Positions 25,751-34,167 of a DNA stretch of 64,000 bases are shown here, piece by piece (positions within the stretch are counted from its first letter, which is position 1; every line of letters begins with the position of its first letter). Origin of the DNA: Sporosarcina luteola (GTDB taxonomy: Bacteria; Bacillota; Bacilli; Bacillales_A; Planococcaceae). Location of the stretch: the NCBI RefSeq assembly GCF_023715585.1, contig NZ_JAMBOK010000003.1, positions 124,001 to 188,000 of the forward strand, in the 5' to 3' direction. The notes below the pieces were generated by a model. It did not search any database. It had not been told where the DNA came from and saw only the letters and a list, made by a program, of their open reading frames with translations. Both the position numbers and the translations under genes were made by a program.

Positions 25751-25809
25751 AATTGAATAGAGGCAATCCGGTAACCAAGCCCATTCAAAGAAAGAAGGGT
25801 AACCTGATT

Positions 25810-27255
25810 ATGACAGAATCGTTAACAAGTATTATCAAGAAACACCTACTTATTAATGGGGAATGGGTGGAAGCTGGGGAGTACGGTTCGCTTCATTCCC
25901 CCTACTCAGGAGATATGATTGCGGAAATTCCTTTAGCGACGGCAGCAGAAACAGAGCTGGCGATTGAAGCGGCGATCGATGCACAGAAGACAATGTCAAA
26001 AATGCCCGCTCATAGACGCGCCGAGATTTTGGAAAATTTAGTTCTCTTATTGCAGGACAGAGCCGAAGAAGCGGCTGAAATCATAGCAATGGAAGCAGCA
26101 AAACCGATTGCTACGGCCAGGGGAGAAGTCAGCAGAACAATTGAAACATACAAGTTTGCGGCTGAGGAAGCGAAACGCATTCATGGTGAAACACTTCCGC
26201 TTGACGCTGCTCGCGGAGGAGAAAATCGGTTGGCTTATACAGTGCGTGAACCAATCGGTGTGATTGCGGCCATTACACCATTCAACTTCCCGATGAATCT
26301 TGTTGCGCATAAGGTTGGCCCGGCGATTGCAAGCGGCAATACGATTATCTTAAAACCTGCAACACAAACACCGCTCTCCTCATTCTTTATAGCAGAACTC
26401 CTTCTGGAAGCGGGATTGCCTGCCGGAGCACTTAACGTTGTTACGGGAAGCGGCAGAGTGACGGGTGACAAACTTGTAACGGATGATCGTGTCAGCATGA
26501 TTACGTTTACCGGAAGTCCGGCAGTCGGAATTGGAATACGAAGCAGGGCAGGGTTGAAAAGAGTGACTTTGGAACTCGGATCCAATGCAGCGGTGATTGT
26601 CGATAAAGACGTTGACATTGATAAGATCATTCCACGCTGTGTAACCAGTGCTTTCGCTTTCCAAGGGCAGGTATGTATTGCTTTGCAACGGGCATATGTC
26701 CATGAGGATGTATACGATGAATTTGTTTCGAAGCTTATCAATGAAACGAAAAAGCTGACAATCGGTGATCCGTTAGATGAAAAAACAGATGTGTCAGCAC
26801 TAATTTCATCCGGAGATGTCGAGCGCGCGCAAAGCTGGATTAAGGAAGCGGAAAGCCAAGGCGCAAAAGTCGTAGCAGGCGGCAATACGGAAGGCAACGT
26901 ACTCTATCCAACAATTATCTGCGATGCCGATTCAACGATGAAAGTGTCTTGTAATGAAGTGTTTGCCCCAATCATTGTCCTCAATAAAGTGACAGACGTA
27001 GATGAGGCAGTGGAACTCGTAAATGACTCACGATACGGATTACAGGCGGGCATTTACACAAACGATATTACGACAGCGTTGAATGCGGCTGAAAATCTCT
27101 ATGTCGGCGGCGTGATGATCAATGACACCCCAACATTCCGCGTAGATAATATGCCATACGGCGGCGTGAAAGAAAGTGGAACAGGTCGTGAAGGTTTGAA
27201 ATATGCAGTGGAAGAAATGACGGAAATGAAACTGGTTGTCTGGAACCGGAATTAG
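25810..27255 (+). CDS. NAD(P)-dependent aldehyde dehydrogenase 2
   Basis: 481 residues. General base Glu255 in TLELGSNAA and nucleophile Cys289 in FQGQVCIALQ mark the lactaldehyde/semialdehyde type of ALDH rather than the GQ-x-C-x-A type of the first one. TPFNFPMNL (near 156-164) is the substrate-tunnel motif. Ring-cleavage pathways of pyridines end in succinate semialdehyde, and an enzyme of this type could do that oxidation. ATG 25810 gives a standard N-terminus. An ATG at 25747, overlapping the previous stop, would add 21 basic residues and might reflect coupling. Confidence 0.9.
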   Translation: MTESLTSIIKKHLLINGEWVEAGEYGSLHSPYSGDMIAEIPLATAAETELAIEAAIDAQKTMSKMPAHRRAEILENLVLLLQDRAEEAAEIIAMEAAKPIATARGEVSRTIETYKFAAEEAKRIHGETLPLDAARGGENRLAYTVREPIGVIAAITPFNFPMNLVAHKVGPAIASGNTIILKPATQTPLSSFFIAELLLEAGLPAGALNVVTGSGRVTGDKLVTDDRVSMITFTGSPAVGIGIRSRAGLKRVTLELGSNAAVIVDKDVDIDKIIPRCVTSAFAFQGQVCIALQRAYVHEDVYDEFVSKLINETKKLTIGDPLDEKTDVSALISSGDVERAQSWIKEAESQGAKVVAGGNTEGNVLYPTIICDADSTMKVSCNEVFAPIIVLNKVTDVDEAVELVNDSRYGLQAGIYTNDITTALNAAENLYVGGVMINDTPTFRVDNMPYGGVKESGTGREGLKYAVEEMTEMKLVVWNRN

Positions 27256-27265
27256 GAGGTTGAAG

Positions 27266-27538
27266 ATGACGTATTATGCGGCACTGTTGCACATGATCGA
27301 TCCTGAGAAGAATAAGGAAACCCTCCCCCGTCATATTGACTATCTGAATGGATTGGATGAGCAGGGGAAAATCTTTGCAAGAGGACCTTTCGGGGATGGG
27401 ACTGGCGGCCTCGTAGTCTATATCGCAGACTCATATGAGGAAGCTTTGGCTATGGCAGAAGCAGATCCACATGTGATCGAAAAGGTACGCCGACTTGAAC
27501 TGAAAGAGTGGAAACCGATTATTAGTCAGAATCGGTAG
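27266..27538 (+). CDS. YciI family protein
   Basis: 90 residues with the ferredoxin-like YciI fold: YYAALLHMIDPEK, RHIDYLNGLDEQGKIFARGP and GGLVVYIADSYEEALAMAEA, then DPHVI. Most of the active-site pattern (R-x-x-H, G, then A-x-x-DP) is conserved. YciI proteins appear as small accessory enzymes in aromatic and halocatechol pathways (for example dehydrochlorinase or isomerase roles), but the activity here is unknown. AGGAGG lies 6 nt before the ATG, 11 bp after the ALDH stop. Confidence 0.85.
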   Translation: MTYYAALLHMIDPEKNKETLPRHIDYLNGLDEQGKIFARGPFGDGTGGLVVYIADSYEEALAMAEADPHVIEKVRRLELKEWKPIISQNR

Positions 27539-27579
27539 ATTGAAAAGTTCATAGAGCTTGAAGCTTTTTAATCCAATTC

Positions 27580-27597
27580 TTGCATGGTACATGGCAA
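27580..27597. promoter_or_regulatory. Catabolic-regulon operator, site 4
   Basis: TTGCATGGTACATGGCAA, the best copy of the palindrome, lies 40 bp before the ribosome site region of the isochorismatase-type gene. It suggests that 27637-30386 is a second transcription unit of the same regulon. Confidence 0.75.
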
Positions 27598-27636
27598 ACA
27601 TGCTTCATTAAAATAAATAAGAAAGGAGCTTAGCAA

Positions 27637-28341
27637 ATGGATGTAGCGAATACGGCACTCCTCTTGATTGACCTTCAAAAAGAAGGCGGTACTTCAGATG
27701 TTGTTGGAATGGAAACGATCATTGCTAAAACAGCTGCTCTAATTGAGGTATGCCGTCAAAAGAATATTCCTGTTATTTACACGCGCCATTTAAATAGAGG
27801 GGATGCCATCGGACTTGGAAACAGGGAACCGTTGGATGAAAAAGGAGAGCCCCTTTACTACCATACCGGTACAGAGGCAATTGAGATAATGGATGAAGTG
27901 AAGCCGGAACCCAGGGATATCATTATTGATAAATACAGGTATAGCGGTTTTCATGAATCCAGTTTGGATCTGATGTTAAAGGGTCTGAATGTAAAGCATT
28001 TATTGCTTGGCGGCGTCCTCACGGATGTCTGTGTCATTTCAACTGCAATGGATGCGTACTACCGAGATTACCAGGTTAACTTGGTAAAAGATCTATGCGG
28101 TACAACTACAGAAGGTTCGCATATGGCAGCGACCTTAATGATGGCGAACTGGATCTATGACATCCAAATCTTTGACGCCGATCAACTTTGCAAAAAACTT
28201 TCCGGTGAAGAGTATAGCGTTTGGGCATCTAAGGGGCCGGATGAATTGCAATTTACTCCGGAAAATTTGAGAGATGCTTATGCGAAGCTAACAGTCAACC
28301 AATTGCAAGAGCATGAATCCATTCATTGCGCTACTAACTAG
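27637..28341 (+). CDS. Isochorismatase-like cysteine hydrolase
   Basis: 234 residues with the Asp-Lys-Cys triad of the family: Asp12 in LLLIDLQKEGG, Lys99 in IIDKYRYSGFHES and Cys132 in GGVLTDVCVISTAMDA. Related enzymes are nicotinamidase, maleamate amidohydrolase (NicF), biuret hydrolase and ureidoacrylate hydrolase (RutB), all cleaving a C-N amide bond and releasing ammonia or carbamate. In this cluster it should deamidate a nitrogenous intermediate. AGAAAGGAGC precedes the ATG, and operator site 4 lies upstream. Confidence 0.88.
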   Translation: MDVANTALLLIDLQKEGGTSDVVGMETIIAKTAALIEVCRQKNIPVIYTRHLNRGDAIGLGNREPLDEKGEPLYYHTGTEAIEIMDEVKPEPRDIIIDKYRYSGFHESSLDLMLKGLNVKHLLLGGVLTDVCVISTAMDAYYRDYQVNLVKDLCGTTTEGSHMAATLMMANWIYDIQIFDADQLCKKLSGEEYSVWASKGPDELQFTPENLRDAYAKLTVNQLQEHESIHCATN

Positions 28342-28371
28342 CGCTGAGTTTCAAACAGAGGGGGAGAATTA

Positions 28372-29817
28372 TTGAAAACCGTGGAGAAAGTTGAAGTGCC
28401 GAGCATTGGGGTGGAAGTTGCAGAGCAAGCTTTCGGTGGTGAGGATGTCGTTACGGTAGAACATTACGCGACCGATGAAGTTCCCATGAGTCAAAGAAAT
28501 ATCGGTTTCTTTGACATGATCGCCATATGGGTTGGCGCAAACTCGAATAATGCATCCTGGTACGTTGGGGGAACGGTTGCCGGAATGGCATTTGCTGGGG
28601 CGATTACGGTCACATTAATTTCAAATCCTATCGCCTATCTTGTTCTGGCACTTGTTGGGTATATGGGATTTAAAGTTGGAACTTCCACGATGGCATTAAC
28701 AAGGCCGGCTTTTGGAATTAAGGGAAGTCTCTTGCCAACTGTGTTAAATACCATCGTTTTCTTAGGATGGGCGGTTGTTAATACATTCATTGCCGTCATC
28801 TCTATGAGTTTCATATTAAAAGGTTTATTCGGATGGCCTGCTTATGGTGAGCCGGGGAGTGCGGGCCCGATGATTCTGGGCATTGTCTTTATGAGCATTT
28901 TGAATTTGGCTGCCGTTTCACTGGGAAGGAACTCCATTAAAATTGTCGAGAGAATTGGAATCGTTCTCGTCCTTGCTTTGGGCATTTGGATTACGGTTGT
29001 CGTGTTGAAAACACATTCAATCGCGGACATCATGGCTTGGAAGGCGCCGGCAGATGCGGTCATGCCGGTTGGGAAAGCGATTGACATAATGGCTGCATTC
29101 AGCTTGGCATGGGTTCTCGGCATTGCCGAATTCACGAGGTATACAAGGTCCGCTAAAACAGCAACCGTCGCACCGCTTCTTGGCGCATGCCTTTCCCTCA
29201 TGTGGTTTGCATTCATCGGTATAATCGCTACGATTGGCGCGGCGATTACGACAGGCACATTTAATCCGGATAATTCGGATCCAAGTTCAATTGTGACGAA
29301 TCTTGGACTCGGTTGGTTTGCATTGGTGCTGATTGTTGTCGCTTGTATTACAACAAACGTGGTGAATCTGATGGCCGCGGGAATTTCAATTACCAACGTA
29401 ACGAAAAAAATCAAGCCGCTTCATTCCATTTGGCTTGTAACAGTCTTGGCGGGATTTGCAATGCTCATTCCACTGTACTTGGCCAGTTTCTTATATACAT
29501 TTATGGGCTTCTTAGAGTACATCGGTATGGTATTAAGTGCATTGCTGGGGATTTTGGTTGCCGACTACTTCTTTGTCCAAAAGCGTTCCTATGATGTAAA
29601 GGAATTTGAGAAAGTAGGCGGGAAATACTGGTATTCAAAAGGGGTTAATTTAAGAGCGGTAGCTGTCTGGGCATTCGGGGTGGTCTTCTTCTTAGCGATC
29701 CGTGACTCTGTTTTATTGGGGAATTCTGTAGGGGCTGTATACCCAACTATAATCGTAACGGCAGTACTCTACAGCCTCGTATCATTGCCGCGGCGAAGAG
29801 CTGCAAAGTTGTTGTAA
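28372..29817 (+). CDS. NCS1-family permease (cytosine/purine/allantoin/hydantoin type)
   Basis: 481 residues, about 12 membrane segments. The family start is visible after a 40-residue cytosolic tail: VPMSQRNIGFFDMIAIWVGA, and NSNNASW, which carries the helix-1 substrate motif, then GTSTMALTRPAFGIKGS. NCS1 carriers import nucleobases, hydantoins, thiamin precursors or nicotinamide-like rings with H+ or Na+. Its place in this regulon points to uptake of the N-heterocyclic substrate or of a related ring. TTG start behind GGGGGAG. The flavin reductase gene follows 53 bp later. Confidence 0.88.
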   Translation: MKTVEKVEVPSIGVEVAEQAFGGEDVVTVEHYATDEVPMSQRNIGFFDMIAIWVGANSNNASWYVGGTVAGMAFAGAITVTLISNPIAYLVLALVGYMGFKVGTSTMALTRPAFGIKGSLLPTVLNTIVFLGWAVVNTFIAVISMSFILKGLFGWPAYGEPGSAGPMILGIVFMSILNLAAVSLGRNSIKIVERIGIVLVLALGIWITVVVLKTHSIADIMAWKAPADAVMPVGKAIDIMAAFSLAWVLGIAEFTRYTRSAKTATVAPLLGACLSLMWFAFIGIIATIGAAITTGTFNPDNSDPSSIVTNLGLGWFALVLIVVACITTNVVNLMAAGISITNVTKKIKPLHSIWLVTVLAGFAMLIPLYLASFLYTFMGFLEYIGMVLSALLGILVADYFFVQKRSYDVKEFEKVGGKYWYSKGVNLRAVAVWAFGVVFFLAIRDSVLLGNSVGAVYPTIIVTAVLYSLVSLPRRRAAKLL

Positions 29818-29870
29818 GGGAAGAAACGGTTGTATGAGATCACAAATTACAATAAAGGGAGAGAGCAAAC

Positions 29871-30386
29871 ATGGAAAAAGTAGAAAGACAGGATTTGTTC
29901 AAACAGATCATGGGGAATTACCCAACAGGCGTAACGATTGTGACAACAACGGATGAGGACGGAAAGCCTGTCGGGTTAACGGTGAATTCATTTGCTTCCG
30001 TATCATTGGATCCGCTCATGCTGCTTTGGTCTATCGATCATCGAGTATCGTCGCTGAAAGCGTTTACGGAAGGCGGCAAATTTGCAGTCCATGTTCTGGC
30101 AGGTGAGCAACAAGATCTTTGTAAAACGTTTGCAAGTAAAGTTGAGGATCGATTTGCTGCTTGTGAGTGGACCCTTTCCGAAAACGGATTGCCGATCATT
30201 GACGGTGCATTCGGCGTATTTGAATGTAAAACGTTCAAAGCGATCGAGGCAGGCGACCATACCGTTTTAATTGGCGAAGTTACAGATATTCAAATTGATC
30301 AAGAGAAAGACCCGATGCTCTACCACCGAAGAGTGTTCGGACCGATTCCAGAAGAGTTTTACACGCCGAAACAACCTATCGCATAA
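29871..30386 (+). CDS. Flavin reductase (two-component monooxygenase partner)
   Basis: 171-residue flavin reductase-like domain protein: GNYPTGVTIVTTTDEDGKPV, LTVNSFASVSLDPLMLLWSI, FAVHVLAGEQQDLCKTFAS and a terminal YHRRVFGP. It uses NAD(P)H to reduce FMN and should supply FMNH2 to the luciferase-like oxygenase at 21391, as HpaC/RutF do for their partners. It is the last gene of the second regulon unit and is followed by a hairpin at 30409. Confidence 0.9.
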   Translation: MEKVERQDLFKQIMGNYPTGVTIVTTTDEDGKPVGLTVNSFASVSLDPLMLLWSIDHRVSSLKAFTEGGKFAVHVLAGEQQDLCKTFASKVEDRFAACEWTLSENGLPIIDGAFGVFECKTFKAIEAGDHTVLIGEVTDIQIDQEKDPMLYHRRVFGPIPEEFYTPKQPIA

Positions 30387-30408
30387 GTCCATACCAGCTA
30401 GACCGCGA

Positions 30409-30448
30409 AGAAGCCCCACTCCTTCATTCAGAAGAAGTTGGGGCTTCT
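30409..30448 (+). terminator. Hairpin closing the catabolic cluster
   Basis: AGAAGCCCCACT and AGTTGGGGCTTCT pair around a 15-nt loop. The T-run afterwards is poor, so termination may be incomplete. Confidence 0.6.
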
Positions 30449-30506
30449 CGTGATAATAAGTGAACGATGTAGAGTGTACAATCCGGCTAATGGGGGAGAA
30501 AGGTTC

Positions 30507-32249
30507 ATGTTTCAGCTTAATTTGAGAAAAAAACTTATCATTATTTCATTTTTGTTTTTATGTGTCCCAAGCTTATTGATCGGCTTGGTTAGCTACAAAT
30601 TATCGTTGGATAGCTTGAATGAATCAGGGAAATTGATGATGAAAAACAGTGTGAAGCAAACGATTGAAATGATTAAAACGATGGATGACGAAGTGCAAAA
30701 AGGTACTATTAGTCTGAAAGAGGCGCAAGAGTATGTGAAAGTGGCCATTTTGGGGGAAAAGCAAGCAGACGGAACACGTCCGATTAATAAAAATATAGAT
30801 TTAGGAGAAAATGGCTATTTTTATATTATCGATCAAAAGGGCATGCAAGTGGCTGATCCTTTTTTAGAAGGCACGAATACATGGGATTATAAAGATGATA
30901 ACGGTGAATTTTTCTTTCAAGAAATGATCAAGAGGGCGCAAACAGAAGGATCATTTTATCTTGATACGATGTGGGAATTGCCCAATGAGCCAGGTAAGAT
31001 GGCGCTAAATGTAAGTTATGTTGAGCTTGAACCCACTTGGGGATGGATTGTTTGCACGAATAGCTTCTATCAGGATTTTAATAAGAGAGCGAACGATATT
31101 GTTACAACTCTCATTATTATACTCGCAATCTCATTGGTAGTCGGTGGAGCATTCATTATCCTGTTTTCGCGAAAAATTTCAAGTCCGTTGCTAAAACTAG
31201 CAGAGCAAGTTAAGCACGTCGCAAAAGGAAATCTTACAATTGATGTCCCGACCGTAAAGAACAAGGATGAGATTGGTATCGTCGTAGAAGGCTTTCAACA
31301 GATGATTCAGAGCATGAGACAGCTGATCACTCAAATTAATGTCACATCCCACCAAGTCGCTTCCTCTGCGGAACAACTAATGATTAATGCTGGGCAAAAC
31401 ACCAAAACGAGTGAGCAAATCGTCGCTGCGATTCAGGAAGTTGCCGGTGGGTCAGAAACACAGACGGCAGGTGCGGAAACTACTGTACATAGGATGACAG
31501 AAATGGATATAGGGCTCCAAAGCATTGCAGCAACAATTTCGGATGTTTCTCAAGCGGCCCGACATTCCTCCATCTTAGCAGAAGGAGGAAACAGCTCCCT
31601 GCAGCACCTCGTTGGACAAATGAATATGATTCGTACGTCTGTCGAACAATCCAATACCTCGATTAAAAGGTTGGATGGACGCTCACGTGAGGTTGGGCAA
31701 ATCCTTGAAATTATGCGAGACATAGCGGACCAAACTAATTTATTGGCTTTGAATGCCGCAATCGAAGCGGCACGGGCTGGGGAACAAGGTAAAGGTTTTG
31801 CTGTCGTTGCTAATGAGGTGAAAAAACTCGCGGAACAGTCGTCAAATTCTGCGCAACATATCGCGAACTTAATTATAGAAATGCAGGAAGAGACGGACAC
31901 GTCAGTCCAGAGCATGAATGAAGTAAACGCCGAGGTGGATGCTGGGCTTACGATTGTGAATGAAACCGAGAGCAAATTTCATGAAATCGTAAATTCACTG
32001 CACCAGGTTGCCAATCAAATTCAAAACGTATCGGAGACAACACAGCGAATGAAGACGAGCGGACAGGAAATAACTTCATCTGCGAAGGGGATGAGCCAAA
32101 TTGCGCAAACCACTTCCGAACATGCCATAAGTGTATCGGCAGCCAGTGAAGAGCAACTCGCTTCCACGGAAGAAATTGAAGCATCAGCTTCTTCTTTGGC
32201 TCAACTAGCGGAAGAAATGCAAACGCTGATCTCGAGATTTAACGTATGA
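30507..32249 (+). CDS. Methyl-accepting chemotaxis protein with Cache sensor
   Basis: 580 residues: membrane helix 1 (about 10-32), an extracellular Cache-type domain (about 35-190; [20 protein letters not shown], then [12 protein letters not shown]), membrane helix 2 (about 197-218), HAMP (about 220-272) and a long methyl-accepting coiled coil. The signalling tip is intact: [20 protein letters not shown] then [20 protein letters not shown]. Ligand unknown. It follows the catabolic regulon by 120 bp, with a hairpin between, so it might sense the same compound, but this is guesswork. ATG 30507 follows GGGGGAGAAAGG. Confidence 0.93.
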   Translation: MFQLNLRKKLIIISFLFLCVPSLLIGLVSYKLSLDSLNESGKLMMKNSVKQTIEMIKTMDDEVQKGTISLKEAQEYVKVAILGEKQADGTRPINKNIDLGENGYFYIIDQKGMQVADPFLEGTNTWDYKDDNGEFFFQEMIKRAQTEGSFYLDTMWELPNEPGKMALNVSYVELEPTWGWIVCTNSFYQDFNKRANDIVTTLIIILAISLVVGGAFIILFSRKISSPLLKLAEQVKHVAKGNLTIDVPTVKNKDEIGIVVEGFQQMIQSMRQLITQINVTSHQVASSAEQLMINAGQNTKTSEQIVAAIQEVAGGSETQTAGAETTVHRMTEMDIGLQSIAATISDVSQAARHSSILAEGGNSSLQHLVGQMNMIRTSVEQSNTSIKRLDGRSREVGQILEIMRDIADQTNLLALNAAIEAARAGEQGKGFAVVANEVKKLAEQSSNSAQHIANLIIEMQEETDTSVQSMNEVNAEVDAGLTIVNETESKFHEIVNSLHQVANQIQNVSETTQRMKTSGQEITSSAKGMSQIAQTTSEHAISVSAASEEQLASTEEIEASASSLAQLAEEMQTLISRFNV

Positions 32250-32261
32250 AATTGTAAACTG

Positions 32262-32320
32262 GCACATTATCTCGGCTCCCTGTTTGACGCAGGGAAATCC
32301 GAAATAATGTGCTTTCTTGT
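32262..32320 (+). terminator. Terminator of the chemoreceptor gene
   Basis: GCACATTAT and ATAATGTGC enclose a second small hairpin (CTCCCTG/CAGGGA) and are followed by TTTCTTGTTT. Confidence 0.75.
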
Positions 32321-32349
32321 TTACTTAATAGGTGCATCGTGCAAAGAGG

Positions 32350-32583
32350 TTAGTTTTCTAGATTGATTAATCTCCCGAGAGGATTTTTGCTGCTATTGTA
32401 ATCAATCCACTTTTCCATCTCTCGTTCCACAGCCCTATTTTGCCATTCAAACCATACCCCTGAACATTCCCCGCAATGGCTTTCCACTCCACTGTTATGA
32501 TGTGAATCTCTTTGTGTGAAATAAGTCGTTTTGCGACAGATATAGCAAAATACTTTCTTATCTTCATAATAGTTATTTGCCAA
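32350..32583 (-). CDS. Small zinc-ribbon protein
   Basis: 77 residues with two Cys-x2-Cys pairs (FCYICRKT and SHCGECSG), enough for one zinc ribbon, followed by a Trp-rich helix (GVWFEWQNRAVEREMEKWID). No further domain. It begins at TTG behind GGGAGCTG. It might bind nucleic acid or a protein partner; no family was recognised. It is monocistronic on the minus strand. Confidence 0.65.
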   Translation of the reverse strand: MANNYYEDKKVFCYICRKTTYFTQRDSHHNSGVESHCGECSGVWFEWQNRAVEREMEKWIDYNSSKNPLGRLINLEN

Positions 32584-32735
32584 GAGAATCAGCTCCCGAA
32601 GTTTTACACTTATTCTTTCCAGGTTTGATTTATTTCATACGGAAGTAGAAGGTTAAAGTCTGAGGTGTAACAATCGGTTTGGGAGTTTAAGTGGCAGGGG
32701 GTGGGTGGGCAGTTGGGAATGGTGCAAGGAGAATT

Positions 32736-32880
32736 ATATCGATCATTTCCCACGAATTATCGTTCATTTCCCGAAGTTTATCGAACATTTCGAGGGGGAT
32801 ATCGATTATTTCCCAACATATATCGATCATTTCCCGAGTTATATGGTCATTTTGTGACTATGGACCTAATAGAGAGGGCG
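32736..32880. repeat. 21-bp phased repeat array, locus 1
   Basis: Six units of a degenerate 21-mer, consensus TTATCGATCATTTCCCGAGT. The TCG (TGG in the last unit) recurs at exactly 21-bp steps: 32739, 32760, 32781, 32802, 32823 and 32844. The array ends in GTCATTTTGTGAC followed by GGACCTA. Short open frames across it yield repetitive YRSFP-like peptides and have no ribosome site. A second array of the same units is at 62348-62455. Confidence 0.8.
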
Positions 32881-32926
32881 CTAAAGATCGATCACGAGCA
32901 ATGATTCGCGAGTTATGTAATACACT

Positions 32927-33508
32927 CTATTCATACTTCCCCCTCAACGGAACAAATCTCACTTCCTCCAGCACTGTCGTATGGATTTCTCCGTCTTCAT
33001 CTTTTCCAACCAGCAAAAGCTCCTGTAGAAGGGGTGTACCTACTGGAATAATCATTTTTCCTTCGATCGCTAATTGGTCGATGAGCTCACGCGGCACTTG
33101 GGCAGCGGCGGCCGTCACCATAATCCGGTCGTAAGGAGCGTTTTCTTCCCAACCGGTGCTACCGTCATCCAGTTTGAAATTAATGTTAGAGAAGCCGGCT
33201 TTCTCCAATCGTTCCATTGCCCGTTCATGCAAGGCGGCGATTCGTTCAATTGTGTAAACGGAATTCGAAAAGGCGGCGAGCAGGGCGGTCTGGTAGCCGG
33301 ATCCCGTTCCGATTTCGAGCACTCTTGAACTGGGCTGCAAATCGAGGGCCAATGTCATTTCAAGTACGAGGGAAGGCTGGGAAATTGTCTGTTCATGCCC
33401 GATTGGAATGGCCTCGTCCATATATGCGAATTCCTTGAGTTCATCCATGAAAAAACTGCGGTCGAGTTTTTGAAAATAGGTGATGATGTCGTGGTTTTGA
33501 TCGGCCAT
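32927..33508 (-). CDS. pcm: Protein-L-isoaspartate O-methyltransferase
   Basis: 193-residue SAM-dependent methyltransferase that repairs isoaspartyl damage in proteins. Motif I is VLEIGTGSGYQTALLA (near 72-87), preceded by the family-specific IPIGHEQTISQPSLVLEMT (near 43-61); YTIERIAALHERA (motif II) and LDDGSTGW follow, and PVGTPLLQELLLV lies near the end. ATG 33508 follows GAAGGGGCG; the frame extends to 33547 without a site. The family is not universal in Bacillus but occurs in several spore-formers. Confidence 0.88.
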   Translation of the reverse strand: MADQNHDIITYFQKLDRSFFMDELKEFAYMDEAIPIGHEQTISQPSLVLEMTLALDLQPSSRVLEIGTGSGYQTALLAAFSNSVYTIERIAALHERAMERLEKAGFSNINFKLDDGSTGWEENAPYDRIMVTAAAAQVPRELIDQLAIEGKMIIPVGTPLLQELLLVGKDEDGEIHTTVLEEVRFVPLRGKYE

Positions 33509-33788
33509 TGTAGACGCCCCTTCGTAAAATGATGGCTTGCACTGCATAGTAACCTTTTCCTTTAATGGGTGTTCATAAACAACATGAACCTAACTTCACT
33601 CAGCCATACCATCCAACGCCTTCACCCATTCTCAAAAGGGAAAGGGTGTCTACTTATTTTAAATTCAGAAATTTGAAAGATAAGTGGTGGTTTTATATGG
33701 TGAAATTGATGCGGATAGTAGGGAGGGAAAACGATGATTTGTTGAAGTTAGGAAAAGATGACTGATGAACATAATCACATCTTAAACG

Positions 33789-33943
33789 GTGCCTGTGTAA
33801 GACACAATTCAGATTATGAACTACAATTGCATAAATGACTGAAAGAATCCAGTAACACCAAGAAATCACCGTATTTTTATTACTTTTTATGAATTGTCAT
33901 AAATGTGCCTTGCACAGGCACCCACACAATTCTCACACAATTT
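33789..33943. repeat. Giant palindromic element, family 1, copy A
   Basis: Outer arms GGTGCCTGTG (33789-33798) and CACAGGCACC (33913-33922); inner arms GACACAATTCA and TGAATTGTC. The tail CACACAATTCTCACACAATT follows the right arm, as in copies B-D. The centre is diverged. Confidence 0.8.
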
Positions 33944-34167
33944 GCACGGATGAAGATGTTTGAAGTTTTTTTAAATGGGTATAATTGAATGCTGAATCTT
34001 TATGGCCGTCTATGACGATTTTCTAAATCGGATAGGCGGCTCGTTTTATAGTGGTTTACGTATAGCTGGGAAGTTCTGTTCTCATGCTAAGGAGGGGGAG
34101 TTCTCATTGATGTGATTTATGATTTCTGTGAAAGATAGAGAAGCGGAATAGAGAGAGGGGAATTTTC
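33944..34167. other. Leader region of the second BCCT gene
   Basis: Contains a hairpin GCCGTCTAT...ATAGGCGGC at 34005-34040, followed by TCGTTTTAT. It may be an attenuator or terminator within the 5' leader. No coding signal seen. Confidence 0.4.

Noticed and set aside
18892..30386. Canonical rut (pyrimidine) operon
   Set aside because: RutC- and RutE-type genes are missing, the oxygenase is not RutA-like, and two aldehyde dehydrogenases, AA_synth and BCCT genes do not belong to rut.
32736..32880. CRISPR array
   Set aside because: Units are contiguous and degenerate with no spacers, and no cas genes are present.
32691..33134. Long open frames across the 21-bp array encoding repeated YRSFP / SIISR peptides
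   Set aside because: They arise because 21 is a multiple of three. There is no ribosome site, three frames are open at once, and the array ends inside pcm on the other strand.
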